Assembly: GCA_026709535.1 (NCBI GenBank)
Contig: JAPOST010000034.1
Coordinates: 1-64,000 of the forward strand
From: Rhodospirillaceae bacterium
GTDB taxonomy: Bacteria > Pseudomonadota > Alphaproteobacteria > Bin65
DNA length: 64,000 bases
Direction of reading: 5' to 3'
Positions 17,082-26,843 of this stretch are shown piece after piece (position 1 is the first letter of the stretch; each line of letters opens with the position of its first letter). The position numbers and the translations under genes are program-made. The notes beneath the pieces were generated by a model. It saw only the letters and a list, made by a program, of their open reading frames with translations, had not been told where the DNA came from and made no database searches.

Positions 17082-18884
17082 TCAGCGGGCGAGCAACGCG
17101 CCGTCATCGATCAGAAACTGCACATCCTCCCGCCCCTGCCAGTCATCTGCCCGAAGCTTCCCGGCGAGATGCAGTCCGCCACCACGGGATTGAAGCAACG
17201 CCTGACCAAGCGGTTCTGCAGCGCATCCGAAGGCGATGGCTTTCAGGCGGCAGCCCTGCGAATCGGCGAGCTGGCAGCGAACGTGCGCGTCGCCGACTAT
17301 ATCGGCCTTGGCGATTCGAACTCCAGCCAAGGCAAACCTTGGCTCAGCATTTCCGGCCCCAAATGGCCCCACCTTCTCGATTTCCTGCTGTAGCGATCGC
17401 GTGGCTGCTGCGGGGGTAAGCGTAGCATCGATGGTCAACGCCCGGACAGCGCCCACGACAACGGAAGCCCAATCGAGCCGTTCCCGGAGGAACGCATGCA
17501 CGGCGTCGATCCCGTCCGCCGCCGCGGTAAATCCGCCTGCCATCTTGTGCCCGCCGCCGCTCATCAGGAGGCCAGCCTGACGCGCCGCGACGATGGCTGC
17601 GCCCAGATCAATGCCTGCAACGCTGCGGCAAGAGGCCTTGGCGATGCTGCCGTCGATTCCTGCAACGCAGGCCGGGCGATTGAAGCGGTCGACGATTCGC
17701 GAGGCAACGATACCGATGACTCCCGGGTGCCAACCCCTGTCTGCCACGAGTATGAAGGATACGCCGTCAGCTACCTGCTGTTCCGCCAACGCCATCGCCT
17801 CATTGAGCACCGCCTGTTCGATGGCCTTACGTTCGGTGTTGTAGTGATCGAGCTTTTCGGCAAGAGACAACGCGACAATCGGATCATCCGTCGCGAGTAG
17901 TCGAGCGCCCAGATCGGCTTGACCAACCCGCCCGCCCGCATTAATTCGCGGCCCAAGAAGAAAACCGGCATGGTATGTCCCGGGCGGACTCGTGATACTT
18001 GCAACATCGGCCAGCACCTTCAGGCCCGTGTTTTGCCGCCGTGCCATAATCCGCAATCCCTGTGCCACGAGCACTCGATTGAGGCCAATAAGCGGAACGA
18101 CATCGCATACGGTTCCGAGTGCGACCAGATCCAGCAACGCAATCAGATCTGGCTCAGCACCGGACGAAAATTTTCCACGTGCTCGCAACGCACGGTTTAA
18201 TGCAACCAGGAACAGGAAGGCCACGCCGACCGCCGCCAGCGTCTTGTGCGGACTGTTGTCGTCAAGGCGATTCGGATTCACGACAGCTGCAGCGGGCGGC
18301 AAGGCTGACTCGGCAACATGGTGATCCAGCACGATCACGTCTAGTCCAGCTTTCTGCGCTGCGGTCAGCGAATCGTGGGCAGTGATCCCGCAATCGACTG
18401 TAAAGACGACTCGCATACCGTCGCGATGCAGCTTCAAAAGGGCTTCGGCATTGGGGCCGTAACCCTCTTTTATCCGGTCTGGCACATAAATGCGCAAGTC
18501 GGCGCCAATGGATGCGAAGTAGCGATGCAGGATGGCGGCTGAAGTGGCGCCATCGACATCATAGTCGCCGAAGACAGCCAACGGTTCGCAGTTCTCTAGC
18601 GCATCCACAATGCGCGCCACGGCGGCATCCATGTCCTTGAGGTGCGACGGGTCTGGCAATGCCGATTTTAGACTGGGCTGAAGAAAACTCTCGGCATCGT
18701 CCAGACCAATACCGCGGAGCGCCAGCAGCCGACCGATAATCTCCGGCAGATCAAACCGCTGCGACATAGCGAGACCCAGGCGTTCGTCGACTGAAACGCT
18801 ATTGCCGACTCGCGGTTGCCAGCGCCGACCAGCAAGCGAGCATTCGACATTCAAAACTGGCGGCAACACTCCACCGTCCGGCAT
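17082..18884 (-). CDS. recJ: Single-stranded-DNA-specific 5'-3' exonuclease RecJ
   Basis: This 600-residue DHH-family exonuclease acts in recombination and mismatch repair. The metal-binding motifs are FGDYDVDG (residues 105-112) and VLDHHVAE, with GPRINAGGRVGQADLG in the core, followed by the DHHA1 domain containing SGGGHKMAGGFT and a C-terminal OB-type domain. The length fits the 560-600 of the family. I placed the start at 18884, where AGGAG lies six bases upstream, rather than at 18908. The gene follows glpX by about 50 bases and is probably part of the hom-glpX-recJ unit. Confidence 0.95.
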   Translation of the reverse strand: MPDGGVLPPVLNVECSLAGRRWQPRVGNSVSVDERLGLAMSQRFDLPEIIGRLLALRGIGLDDAESFLQPSLKSALPDPSHLKDMDAAVARIVDALENCEPLAVFGDYDVDGATSAAILHRYFASIGADLRIYVPDRIKEGYGPNAEALLKLHRDGMRVVFTVDCGITAHDSLTAAQKAGLDVIVLDHHVAESALPPAAAVVNPNRLDDNSPHKTLAAVGVAFLFLVALNRALRARGKFSSGAEPDLIALLDLVALGTVCDVVPLIGLNRVLVAQGLRIMARRQNTGLKVLADVASITSPPGTYHAGFLLGPRINAGGRVGQADLGARLLATDDPIVALSLAEKLDHYNTERKAIEQAVLNEAMALAEQQVADGVSFILVADRGWHPGVIGIVASRIVDRFNRPACVAGIDGSIAKASCRSVAGIDLGAAIVAARQAGLLMSGGGHKMAGGFTAAADGIDAVHAFLRERLDWASVVVGAVRALTIDATLTPAAATRSLQQEIEKVGPFGAGNAEPRFALAGVRIAKADIVGDAHVRCQLADSQGCRLKAIAFGCAAEPLGQALLQSRGGGLHLAGKLRADDWQGREDVQFLIDDGALLAR

Positions 18885-18935
18885 GATGGTCTCCTGCGGA
18901 AGCAGCACGCGTCCGCTGCCCTTCCGCGCTTTGGA

Positions 18936-19913
18936 TTAGAGGTCAGGGGCCTGCTTGCGCTGGAAGTTGTGGGTGGCCTTGACGGTCCGGACCGTACCTG
19001 ACCTGGACCGCATGACAATCGAATAGGTTGCAGCTCCAGCACCCCAACGCCGAACGCCGCGCACCATCGACCCGTCGGTTACGCCAGTCGCCGCGAACAT
19101 GACGTCGCCTCGAGCCATGGACTCCAAGTCATAGACCCGGTTCAAATCCTCGATTCCAACATCGCGGGCGCGCGTCCGCTCGTCGGTGTTGCGAAACAAC
19201 AGGCGACCCTGCATCTGTCCACCGATGCACCGCAGGGCCGCTGCCGCCAGAATGCCTTCCGGGGCACCGCCACTGCCTAGGTAGATGTCCGTTCCGCTGT
19301 CGGGCTTTGACGTAGCCATAACCCCGCTCACATCACCGTCTGAAATCAGCTTGATTCGCGCGCCGGACTCCCGGACCCTGGCGATCAGTTCGGCATGACG
19401 TGGCCGATCAAGGATACAGGCTACCAGATCTTCGACATCGACGCCCTTGGCGTTCGCCAGTTCCTTCAGATTGGCAGCTGGCGGGGCGTCAATGTCGATA
19501 ACACCCGCGGGCAGACCGCCACCGACGGCAATCTTGTCCATATAAACATCTGGCGCGTGCAGAAAGCCGCCTGCCTCAGCTATGGCAATCACGGCCAGCG
19601 CATTCTCCGTACCTTTGGCAGTAATCGTCGTCCCTTCCAGCGGGTCCAGGGCAATATCAACCTTGGGTCCGCCAGCACCAACCTTCTCTCCGATGAAAAG
19701 CATGGGCGCTTCGTCACGCTCTCCCTCACCGATCACGACGGTGCCATCGATGTGCAAGAGGTTTAGCGCCTTGCGCATGGCGTCCACCGCCGCCTGATCG
19801 GCGGATTTCTCGTCACCCCGACCCATCAGACGAGAGGCGGCCAGCGCCGTAGCTTCGGTAACCCGTACCGCTTCTAGCGCCAGATTGCGTCCCAATATAT
19901 CCCCTGCAGGCAT
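18936..19913 (-). CDS. glpX: Class II fructose-1,6-bisphosphatase
   Basis: This 325-residue enzyme hydrolyses fructose-1,6-bisphosphate to fructose-6-phosphate in gluconeogenesis. Typical motifs are NLALEAVRVTEATALAASRL, IGEGERDEAPMLFIGEKVG, IALDPLEGTTI and YLGSGGAPEGILAAAALRC. The start at 19913 (MPAGDILGRN) corresponds to the conserved beginning. The ATG at 19967 would add 18 residues and overlap hom by 28 bases, and is possible but less likely. The gene lies between hom and recJ, an arrangement common in Alphaproteobacteria. Confidence 0.94.
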   Translation of the reverse strand: MPAGDILGRNLALEAVRVTEATALAASRLMGRGDEKSADQAAVDAMRKALNLLHIDGTVVIGEGERDEAPMLFIGEKVGAGGPKVDIALDPLEGTTITAKGTENALAVIAIAEAGGFLHAPDVYMDKIAVGGGLPAGVIDIDAPPAANLKELANAKGVDVEDLVACILDRPRHAELIARVRESGARIKLISDGDVSGVMATSKPDSGTDIYLGSGGAPEGILAAAALRCIGGQMQGRLLFRNTDERTRARDVGIEDLNRVYDLESMARGDVMFAATGVTDGSMVRGVRRWGAGAATYSIVMRSRSGTVRTVKATHNFQRKQAPDL

Positions 19914-19939
19914 GCTCCCCACGTCCTTGTTGTCGTTAC

Positions 19940-21232
19940 TCAGGATTCTTCGATGCGGATGAGACACGGCTCTTCCAGGACCGCATCCAGATTAGCGACA
20001 CGATCCAAGGACCGCCGCAGAGCGGCAGCGCTGGCTTTGTGCGTGGTCAGGACTACTGGCACGGCGTCATTAGGCGACCGGCCTCGTTGTACGACGGTCT
20101 CCAGAGAGACCTGCTCGTCGCGTAGCGCTGCCGAAATGTCGGCAATCACGCCCGGGACATCGCGCACGTTCAGTCGAACGTAAAAGGCGCCGCCTCGTTC
20201 TTCGGAATCAACGCGTACCGGTTGTTCCAGTCGGGCAGCCGGAATCCCGAAGACCGGCATAGTTCGCCCGCGCGTGACATCAATAAGGTCGGCAATCACA
20301 GCAGAGGCCGTCGGCATAGCGCCAGCCCCCCGCCCTTCGTAAGTCGTATCGTCGGCAGCGTCGGATTGCACCATCACCGCGTTATACACTCCGTCCACCG
20401 ATCCGAGTGGCGTTTCGCAGCGAACCATGCAGGGCTCGACGCGCTGCTCGACTCCGGCGTTGGTCAACGCGCCAATGCCCAGTAACTTTATCCGGTAGCC
20501 CAATTCTTCGGCAAACTGGATATCAAGCGGTGTCACATTGCGGATGCCTGATACGGAGACCCCACCGAAATCAATAACAATCCCAAAGGCAAGACTCGTG
20601 AGAATTGCCAGTTTGTGGGCCGTGTCAATCCCGTCAACGTCGAAGCTTGGATCGGCTTCGGCATATCCCAAGGCCTGGGCTTCGGCCAAGACTTCGTCGA
20701 ATGAACGACCGCTCCGGCGCATGGCGGTAAGGATATAGTTGCAGGTGCCGTTGAGGATGCCGACCACGCGGTTGATTCGGTCGGCTGCAAGACCTTCGCG
20801 CATGGCCTTGAGGATCGGAATGCCGCCAGCCACGCTCGCCTCGAAGGCCAATGCGCCTCCGGCGGCTTCCGCCGCTTCAGCCAGAGCGGTACCATGCTCT
20901 GCGATCAGCGCCTTGTTCGCCGTTACGACATGCTTTCCGGCTCGGAGCGCGGTTTCGCAGGCAACCTTCGCCGGCCCGTCGGTGCCGCCAATGAGTTCGA
21001 CATAAATATCATAATCCGCGTCCCGAGCCATGACGACAGGATCGTCATACCAGGTCAGGGGCGACAGATCTATGCCGCGATCCTTCTTGCGGTTCCGAGC
21101 TGACACGCCGGTCACAATCGGTCGACGCCCGGCGCGAGCTGCAATGAGGTCGCCGTTCCGCTTCAAAAGATCAATCACGCCGGCGCCGACTGTACCAACA
21201 CCAGCCAGGACAATCTTGATATCGTCGCTCAA
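19940..21232 (-). CDS. hom: Homoserine dehydrogenase
   Basis: This NAD(P)-dependent enzyme reduces aspartate semialdehyde to homoserine for threonine and methionine synthesis. The dinucleotide fold is VLAGVGTVGAGV. The substrate region has ASVAGGIPILKAMREGL, GILNGTCNYILTAM, EADPSFDVDGIDTAHK and LAILTSLAFG. A C-terminal ACT domain (RLNVRDVPGVIADISAAL, EQVSLETVVQRG) gives feedback control, as known for the family. The TTG at 21232 gives 430 residues, the normal length; the open frame continues to 21367 but that extension has no family character. The TTG start is an inference and has only a weak GGTG upstream. Confidence 0.94.
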   Translation of the reverse strand: MSDDIKIVLAGVGTVGAGVIDLLKRNGDLIAARAGRRPIVTGVSARNRKKDRGIDLSPLTWYDDPVVMARDADYDIYVELIGGTDGPAKVACETALRAGKHVVTANKALIAEHGTALAEAAEAAGGALAFEASVAGGIPILKAMREGLAADRINRVVGILNGTCNYILTAMRRSGRSFDEVLAEAQALGYAEADPSFDVDGIDTAHKLAILTSLAFGIVIDFGGVSVSGIRNVTPLDIQFAEELGYRIKLLGIGALTNAGVEQRVEPCMVRCETPLGSVDGVYNAVMVQSDAADDTTYEGRGAGAMPTASAVIADLIDVTRGRTMPVFGIPAARLEQPVRVDSEERGGAFYVRLNVRDVPGVIADISAALRDEQVSLETVVQRGRSPNDAVPVVLTTHKASAAALRRSLDRVANLDAVLEEPCLIRIEES

Positions 21233-21777
21233 ATTACACCGTCTGGAGGGCGCAGCCAGTTGAGAATCCGCTGTTTCGCCGAAAAGAAAAGACCTTGATG
21301 TTGAGGATGTCCTAGCGAATACGCTGCGCATTCTGGTCCGGGGATGCCCGCTGTCAAGCGTCGCCACCTTCGTCGAAATCGATGCTCGACGCTGCGATCA
21401 ATTTTGCCTCGCCCTGCAGGGGTTCGACAAGTTTTATCGAACTGATATTGACAAGACGTGTCGAAAAGAGCACTCCTGCAACCATCTTCGCTGGCGAGCC
21501 ATGCACCGTTTGGCCAACTGCCGCCAATCTCCTGACAAGGACGCCGCACAGCTTCCGACACAGCGGGCAAACTCTGTCACCTAATCTTGCGCGGCGCCGA
21601 AAGCCGCGGCCGCCGCGATCCTGATCGGCGCAAACGCGCTGTCGTCGATCACAGGATTTGACATGAGGCATGGCCTGCGCAAGCCTCATGCACCAACTGG
21701 ATACCGAAAGAACATCGCTGACGGATTGAAACCCGCTGCGATTATTCTGTGCTTGAAGCATCAACTTTCGCTGCATG
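21233..21777. other. 545-base gap with possible decayed coding sequence
   Basis: No intact gene is visible. On the minus strand, pieces in different frames read ARCVGSCAASLSGDWRQLAK, CMARQRRWLQECSF and KLVEPLQGEAKLIAASSIDF, broken by a stop and a frame change. Their helical, charged character and position near phaC would fit a lost phasin-like protein, but this is weak. An ATG at 21664 opens only 27 codons. Confidence 0.25.
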
Positions 21778-22482
21778 CTAGCGCTTTGGCGCCTTACCGC
21801 CAGAAGTAAAGATGTCCACACGGGCGGTTGCTCTTTTGCCGGCTCGAACACGCACTTTTTCGTCCGGAACACCCAGCGTCAAAAGACCATTGGCAACAGT
21901 GCGGGCGCGGGCAAGGGCGGCTGCGCTTTCCTCGCCTGCTGCCGCGCGGCCAACGACGGTAATGGTGCTTTGGAGCACGCGCTGCAACTGGGCAATCCGG
22001 ACGATGGTGCGGCCACTCCCGGTCGGCAAAGAAGTGTTCCCCCTGGCAAATCGCACCGCCGCCACAAAACCGCTGCGCACGATACGTACGCCATCCACGG
22101 TCCGTGTCGCGGCCGCGTCCGGGCGCCGTGGATTGATGATCTGGGCTCGCACGTCTGCGGTCGTCACCCTGTCGGACACATTGCGGTAGCCTGCCCTGGG
22201 ACCGCCACCTTCAAGATATCGGGCATTCCTACGGTCGGCAAACAGACCTTCCTGAATGGTCATCCGCTGCCGCTCTGTGGCAGCATCCGGCGGCTTGTCC
22301 GGTACGCTCGCCAGTTTAGGAAACGGATTTTGTGCGCCCGGAACATCTTGTCCCTTTTCTTTCAGCGACTGCGTCGAACAGGCGCTCAGCGTCGCGGCGC
22401 CGGTCAAAATCAGGGCCAAGCACACTCCCTGTTTCGCAGCTTGAGGTTTTACACACCGAATCAGTTCGATTGCACTCATCAT
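21778..22482 (-). CDS. OmpA-like lipoprotein of unknown function
   Basis: This 234-residue protein has an N-terminal signal with a lipobox (ATLSAC, Cys near residue 35), so it is probably a lipoprotein of the outer membrane or periplasm. After a proline-rich and charged linker the C-terminal half reads VAAVRFARGNTSLPTGSGRT, ITVVGRAAAGEESAAALARA and VANGLLTLGVPDEKVRV. This is the layout of the OmpA/MotB peptidoglycan-binding domain: strand, long helix, GHA-like turn, then ARA-x2-V-A-x-L. The usual D and R that hold diaminopimelate are not all present, so binding may be lost. It is divergent from phaC. Confidence 0.75.
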   Translation of the reverse strand: MMSAIELIRCVKPQAAKQGVCLALILTGAATLSACSTQSLKEKGQDVPGAQNPFPKLASVPDKPPDAATERQRMTIQEGLFADRRNARYLEGGGPRAGYRNVSDRVTTADVRAQIINPRRPDAAATRTVDGVRIVRSGFVAAVRFARGNTSLPTGSGRTIVRIAQLQRVLQSTITVVGRAAAGEESAAALARARTVANGLLTLGVPDEKVRVRAGKRATARVDIFTSGGKAPKR

Positions 22483-22806
22483 CCGGACTCTCGTTCTTCA
22501 CCGCCGTTTCCGCACCGGCCGGATACTGTCATGGGGACGGCCAGCCGGATTATGGTGGCAGCCTGCGCCTTCCGTGTCACGTCAACAAGCAGGCAAATCA
22601 CGTCTGGCTCCGCCGATGCGGCATCCCGTCGCCGACAAATGGACAATGCAGCGCCTCGTTGAATTCAATGCAGGGACTATTTTCGGAGAATTGTCGAACC
22701 AGGTCCATGCCGGAGGGCCAAATCCACTTCGACCCTGCGCATGGCCTCTGATCGTGCGTCGGCGCTTTTGGAACCGCGCCCAACTGGTGCAAGGGTATTT
22801 GCCGCC
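22483..22806. other. Divergent intergenic region between the lipoprotein gene and phaC
   Basis: This 324-base spacer must hold the promoters of both divergent genes. It is open in several frames without family character, and I could not pick out a convincing -35/-10 pair. The end contains AAGGG 14 bases before the phaC ATG. Confidence 0.4.
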
Positions 22807-24606
22807 ATGACAGCCTCTCCGATTGACGAAACCTCCGCCGAGTTCGCGGCCACGGCTCGGCAATTCTCGGACATCGCCGCCCGCAGCCAGAAGATCGTCC
22901 AAGACTTTCTGAAATCCCAGCAGGAAAGCGGTCTTGAGGACCTGGACCCTCTCAATATAGGCGGCGCGTTTCTCGAACTCACCCAGAAGATGATGGCTGA
23001 CCCCAAGCGCCTGTGGGAACTTCAAACCCAGTACTGGTCGGACTATGTTGATCTTTGGACCAATACAACGCGCCGCATGCTGGGTGACGAGTCGGCAGAG
23101 CCCAAGGTGGCGACAGACCCTGACGACCGGCGTTTCAAGGATGCCGCCTGGACCGACAACGCGGCTTTCGAATATGTGAAGCAATCCTACCTGCTGGCCG
23201 CGCAATATATTCAGCGGTCCGTAGCAGAAACAGAGGAGTTGGACGACCAGACTTCGCACAAGGTGGCGTTTTTCACCAAGCAATGGATCGATGCAATGGC
23301 GCCGACCAACTTTGCGGTGACCAACCCGGAAGTGTTGCGGGCCACGGTCGACAGCAAGGGCGAAAATCTGGTCAACGGCATCAATAATCTATTGACCGAC
23401 CTGGAGCGCGGCAAGGGCAAATTGTCTATCCGCATGACAGACGAAACCAAATTCAAGGTTGGCGAGAATGTAGCTGCCTCGCCGGGGTCCGTGGTGTTCC
23501 AGAATGATCTGATCCAGTTGATCCAGTACACACCAACCACCGAGAAGGCCTTCAGGCGTCCGCTGCTGATCATCCCGCCATGGATCAACAAGTTCTACAT
23601 TTTGGATCTTCGAAATTCGAATTCCTTCATTCGCTGGGCAGTTGCCAAGGGACATGCTGTTTTCGTGGTGTCATGGGTAAATCCGGACACCCGGCTCGCG
23701 GCCAAGACCTTCGAAGATTACATGATCGAAGGACCTCTGGCCGCGATGGAGGCAATCGAGCAGGCGACTGGCGAAAAGCAGGTCAATATGATCGGTTATT
23801 GTCTGGGCGGCACGCTGACCGCCTGCACGATGGCTCATCTGGCGAACAGCGGCCAGTCCGATCGTGTCAAGAGCGTGACTTACTTCGCAACCCTGGTCGA
23901 TTTCGAGAACGCTGGCGACCTATGCGTTTTCATTGATGACGAACAGCTGAAGAATTTAGAAAAACGGATGGAGAAAAAAGGCTACCTGGAAGGTCGGGAC
24001 ATGTCGACAACCTTCAATATGCTTCGGGCCAACGATCTGATCTGGTCATTCGTCATCAATAACTACCTACTGGGCAAGGACCCCTTTCCGCTCGATTTGC
24101 TGTACTGGAACTCGGATTCGACGCGCATGCCGGCGGCCATGCACACATTCTATCTGCGCAATATGTATCAGAAAAACCTGCTAACAAAGCCCGATGGGAT
24201 GAAGCTCTTGGGGACGCCGATCAACTTGAACTCCGTGAAAGCGCCGACATTTATCCTCTCCACCAAGGAAGACCATATCGCGCCGTGGAAGGCAACCTAC
24301 TCCAGTACGCAGCTATATGGCGGTTCTGTCACGTTCTGTCTGTCGGGTTCCGGTCATATTGCTGGCGTTGTCAATCCTGAAGGTTCCGACAAATACGGGT
24401 ACTGGGTCAACGCCAGAACCCCTCAGGCCCCTGACGAGTGGTACGCAAGCGCCACCAAGCATGAAGGTTCATGGTGGCCAGTATGGCAAAAATGGATCAG
24501 CCGCCAAGGTGGTGGCAAGGTCGCAGCGCGAAGTCCGGGCGACGGCAAGTTGAAAGTGATTGAGGCGGCACCAGGCAGTTATGTGAAGGTTCGGTCGTCA
24601 GACTGA
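22807..24606 (+). CDS. phaC: Class I poly(3-hydroxyalkanoate) synthase
   Basis: This 599-residue synthase polymerises hydroxyacyl-CoA to storage polyester at the granule surface. The lipase-like box is IGYCLGGT with catalytic Cys332; Asp489 lies in STKEDHIAPW and His517 in GSGHIAGVVNP. The N-terminal helical part and the YLLAAQYIQRSVAET stretch are class I features, as is the length near 600. An ATG at 22741 would add 22 residues but has no ribosome-binding site; I prefer 22807 (MTASPIDETS). No phaA, phaB or phaE is next to it; a ketoreductase-like SDR gene is encoded convergently 350 bases downstream. A CTGACG/CGTCAG inverted repeat with a T-rich loop spans the stop codon (24603-24635). Confidence 0.95.
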   Translation: MTASPIDETSAEFAATARQFSDIAARSQKIVQDFLKSQQESGLEDLDPLNIGGAFLELTQKMMADPKRLWELQTQYWSDYVDLWTNTTRRMLGDESAEPKVATDPDDRRFKDAAWTDNAAFEYVKQSYLLAAQYIQRSVAETEELDDQTSHKVAFFTKQWIDAMAPTNFAVTNPEVLRATVDSKGENLVNGINNLLTDLERGKGKLSIRMTDETKFKVGENVAASPGSVVFQNDLIQLIQYTPTTEKAFRRPLLIIPPWINKFYILDLRNSNSFIRWAVAKGHAVFVVSWVNPDTRLAAKTFEDYMIEGPLAAMEAIEQATGEKQVNMIGYCLGGTLTACTMAHLANSGQSDRVKSVTYFATLVDFENAGDLCVFIDDEQLKNLEKRMEKKGYLEGRDMSTTFNMLRANDLIWSFVINNYLLGKDPFPLDLLYWNSDSTRMPAAMHTFYLRNMYQKNLLTKPDGMKLLGTPINLNSVKAPTFILSTKEDHIAPWKATYSSTQLYGGSVTFCLSGSGHIAGVVNPEGSDKYGYWVNARTPQAPDEWYASATKHEGSWWPVWQKWISRQGGGKVAARSPGDGKLKVIEAAPGSYVKVRSSD

Positions 24607-24953
24607 CGCCAGCTTTTTTCCTGAAAATACGTCAGGCCGAAAAGTGACGAGCCTGTGTGATTAGCTGCTCTACAGTCAGCAGCCAGCATCTTTGGAGAAG
24701 GACCCTGCGCGACCGCTTCTCACCCGACGAATGCGCAAACCACTTCCAGAACGCACGCTTCCCATAAAATTATCACGCTCTAGCTTCGGATTTCTGCCCG
24801 TAGGCGACAACCATGCGAGTGGCTTGGTTGTGCTCTCTGAACGAGAATCTCATTTCCACGCCTCTGTCAAAATCTGCCTTTTTGAGGGAAGGCAGCGCAA
24901 ATATTCTAGGATTCGTTCAGTCGCTCCCGTTGTGGCTTTGATACATCTATGCA
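24607..24953. other. Gap between phaC and the SDR gene
   Basis: This 347-base spacer lies between two convergent genes. Open frames here (for example 24692-24979 plus) lack any coding character. It probably contains only the two transcription ends. Confidence 0.5.
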
Positions 24954-25775
24954 TCACACCATCAGCCGTCCGCCGTTGATATAGAGAGTTTGACCGGTCA
25001 TGAAGCGGGATTTATCCGATAGCAGGAAAAGGATGGGCCCGACTACATCGTCCGGTACGGCAATACGGCCGAGAGGGATGGTCGAGAGCATGGCGCTGTT
25101 GTTCATGCCGGCCATATCCGCATGGTCCACGGGATTGACGTCGCCGCCGCGTCCCGTTCCGCCGCGCAGGAAAGCCGTGTCCACTGCGCCCGGCGCAATA
25201 CAGTTAGCGCGGACGCTGGGCGCGTTTTCTTTTGCCAGACCCTTCGTCAGTGCGATGATTCCCGCCTTGGCGGCGGAATAGGTTCCTGTCGTTTTTTCAA
25301 CTAAAGTTGCGAGGCCGGATGCCGCAAAGACCATAGCTGACGCGCTCTCGAATTCTGTCGCGCCCTGACGCAATAGCGGAAGCGCAGCCTGAACCGCCAG
25401 AAAAGCCGAACGCAGATTGATCGACAGCGCTTCATCTATCTCATGCGCAGTCAACTCCTCAATCATCTTGGGAGGAGACATGTAGCCCGGCAGGTGAACA
25501 AAGCCATGTAGCGAACCATCCCACATTTCGGTGATCTTTTCAAAGGCATGCAAGGCACCGTCATCATCCCGAGCGTCATAGGGAATGGTAGCCACGCCCG
25601 CCGGCAAGACGTGGCGCTCCAGTGATTCGGGCAGGTCAATAACGGCTACTTCCAATCCCTGGTCGACCGCTATATCAACCAGACGTCTGCCGATTCCGCC
25701 ACAGCCGCCAGCAATGGCTAGCCGGGCACCGGGAGACGGACCAAGGCGGGAAAAGTCAGGGGCAGGCAGGGTCAT
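24954..25775 (-). CDS. Short-chain dehydrogenase/reductase family oxidoreductase
   Basis: This 273-residue SDR protein has the cofactor glycine motif as AIAGGCGGIGRRL (the family TGxxxGxG slightly changed), a VIDLPES strand end whose acidic residue favours NAD over NADP, the active-site Ser in MVFAASGLAT and the Tyr-Lys pair in TYSAAKAG. The usual NNAG is replaced by HLPGYMS. The C-terminus LSDKSRFMTGQTLYINGGRLMV is typical. The start at 25775 (MTLPAPDF) has AGGAAA upstream; the frame extends to 25808. Substrate unknown; nearness to phaC makes a hydroxyacyl substrate conceivable but not shown. Confidence 0.9.
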   Translation of the reverse strand: MTLPAPDFSRLGPSPGARLAIAGGCGGIGRRLVDIAVDQGLEVAVIDLPESLERHVLPAGVATIPYDARDDDGALHAFEKITEMWDGSLHGFVHLPGYMSPPKMIEELTAHEIDEALSINLRSAFLAVQAALPLLRQGATEFESASAMVFAASGLATLVEKTTGTYSAAKAGIIALTKGLAKENAPSVRANCIAPGAVDTAFLRGGTGRGGDVNPVDHADMAGMNNSAMLSTIPLGRIAVPDDVVGPILFLLSDKSRFMTGQTLYINGGRLMV

Positions 25776-25954
25776 GAGATGTTTCCTGTGCCGACTGCAG
25801 AACTTCATGCTCTTGCGTCAGTCCGACTCGATGCAGCGCCAAGGTGCCTTACGCAAGATGGCAAGGCCTTCCCTTCGGCTTGCCCAGTCATTTCATGCTC
25901 AATCGCCGACAGTGGTGTCTGCAGAGTTGTCGCGAAACCATCGTCCAGATGAAA

Positions 25955-26776
25955 TTACCGAACACGTTTAAGCGCAGTCCGGGAGAAATCGCTCAGTTCA
26001 AGGTCCGTGTTAAACTTGTAGTTGCTCCAGCGCAACACAGTACTCTTTCCCGTAAGGTGGTTGGTCATCGAAACTTTGCTGGCACGCCAGAAGCGGCCGA
26101 GATATTTCTTGTAATCTTCCGCGTTCATCGTCTTGAGATGCTTGTTCCGGCGATCGAAATACTGGGTCCGGATATATCGGAGTTCCTCCTGATCAAGCCA
26201 GATGAGCATCCGGGAATAGCCCGAATCCCGGCTTTTCGGGATGCGTTCCAGAACGAGGCATTGAAGCTTACCGCAAGCCTCTTCGCGCACGAACCGGTGA
26301 GTATATTTTTCAACCTCGACGGTTCCCATGTCCTCATAAGAAAATTCGCTGCCCATGAAGGAACCCGATTGTCTTGACGAACTGATTCGCTTGACCCGTT
26401 TGAGCGCCGGAAGATAAAGCCACTGGTCGTCTGGCCCGCTCCTGCGAGCGTGGACAAGAAACCCTGTTCCCTTGACGTTCCGCGGACGATCGAAAACAAA
26501 GATGGTCCGATCGCCGTCCCCTTCCACCTCCATGACCTTTAGGCGGAGTTCTCGCTTGCTTTCCTGCCCCCGCTTGTTGCGCAACGTCATGGTCAGGTCT
26601 GCAGTGAAGTTACCAAAACCCTTGACACGCTGGCGGGCGTCAGTCGCGATCATGCGCCCGCGCTCCTCGGCACTTTCAGCAGCGCGGGCGGCAGGCGGCT
26701 CGACGCTCCAGCCAAGCATGGCAAGGAAGACGCATGAAAACGTCAGCGTTTTGTATGGTAGAGAGCTGCAACCCAA
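25955..26776 (-). CDS. LolA-like outer-membrane lipoprotein-sorting protein
   Basis: This 273-residue secreted protein has a signal peptide (TLTFSCVFLAMLGWS, likely cleavage after ARAAE near residue 33). It matches the COG2834/LolA-like family that resembles the lipoprotein carrier LolA: FGNFTADLTMTLRNKRGQES, then IFVFDRPRNVKGTGFLVHAR, DDQWLYLPALKRVKRISS and GSFMGSEFSYEDM are its hallmarks. Members usually neighbour RND-type lipid exporters, but none is visible here; on one side is an SDR gene and on the other a decayed mobile region. The function is presumably lipid or lipoprotein handling in the periplasm. Confidence 0.85.
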   Translation of the reverse strand: MGCSSLPYKTLTFSCVFLAMLGWSVEPPAARAAESAEERGRMIATDARQRVKGFGNFTADLTMTLRNKRGQESKRELRLKVMEVEGDGDRTIFVFDRPRNVKGTGFLVHARRSGPDDQWLYLPALKRVKRISSSRQSGSFMGSEFSYEDMGTVEVEKYTHRFVREEACGKLQCLVLERIPKSRDSGYSRMLIWLDQEELRYIRTQYFDRRNKHLKTMNAEDYKKYLGRFWRASKVSMTNHLTGKSTVLRWSNYKFNTDLELSDFSRTALKRVR

Positions 26777-26843
26777 CGTTTTCTCCTATCTTGCACTTGC
26801 CGATTTATTGAGATGTCACATACCTTAGTGCCGAGCCTTTTCC

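Noticed and set aside
24692-24979. 95-codon plus frame between phaC and the SDR gene
   Set aside because: Composition unlike neighbouring proteins, no motif; it overlaps the 3' end of the SDR gene.
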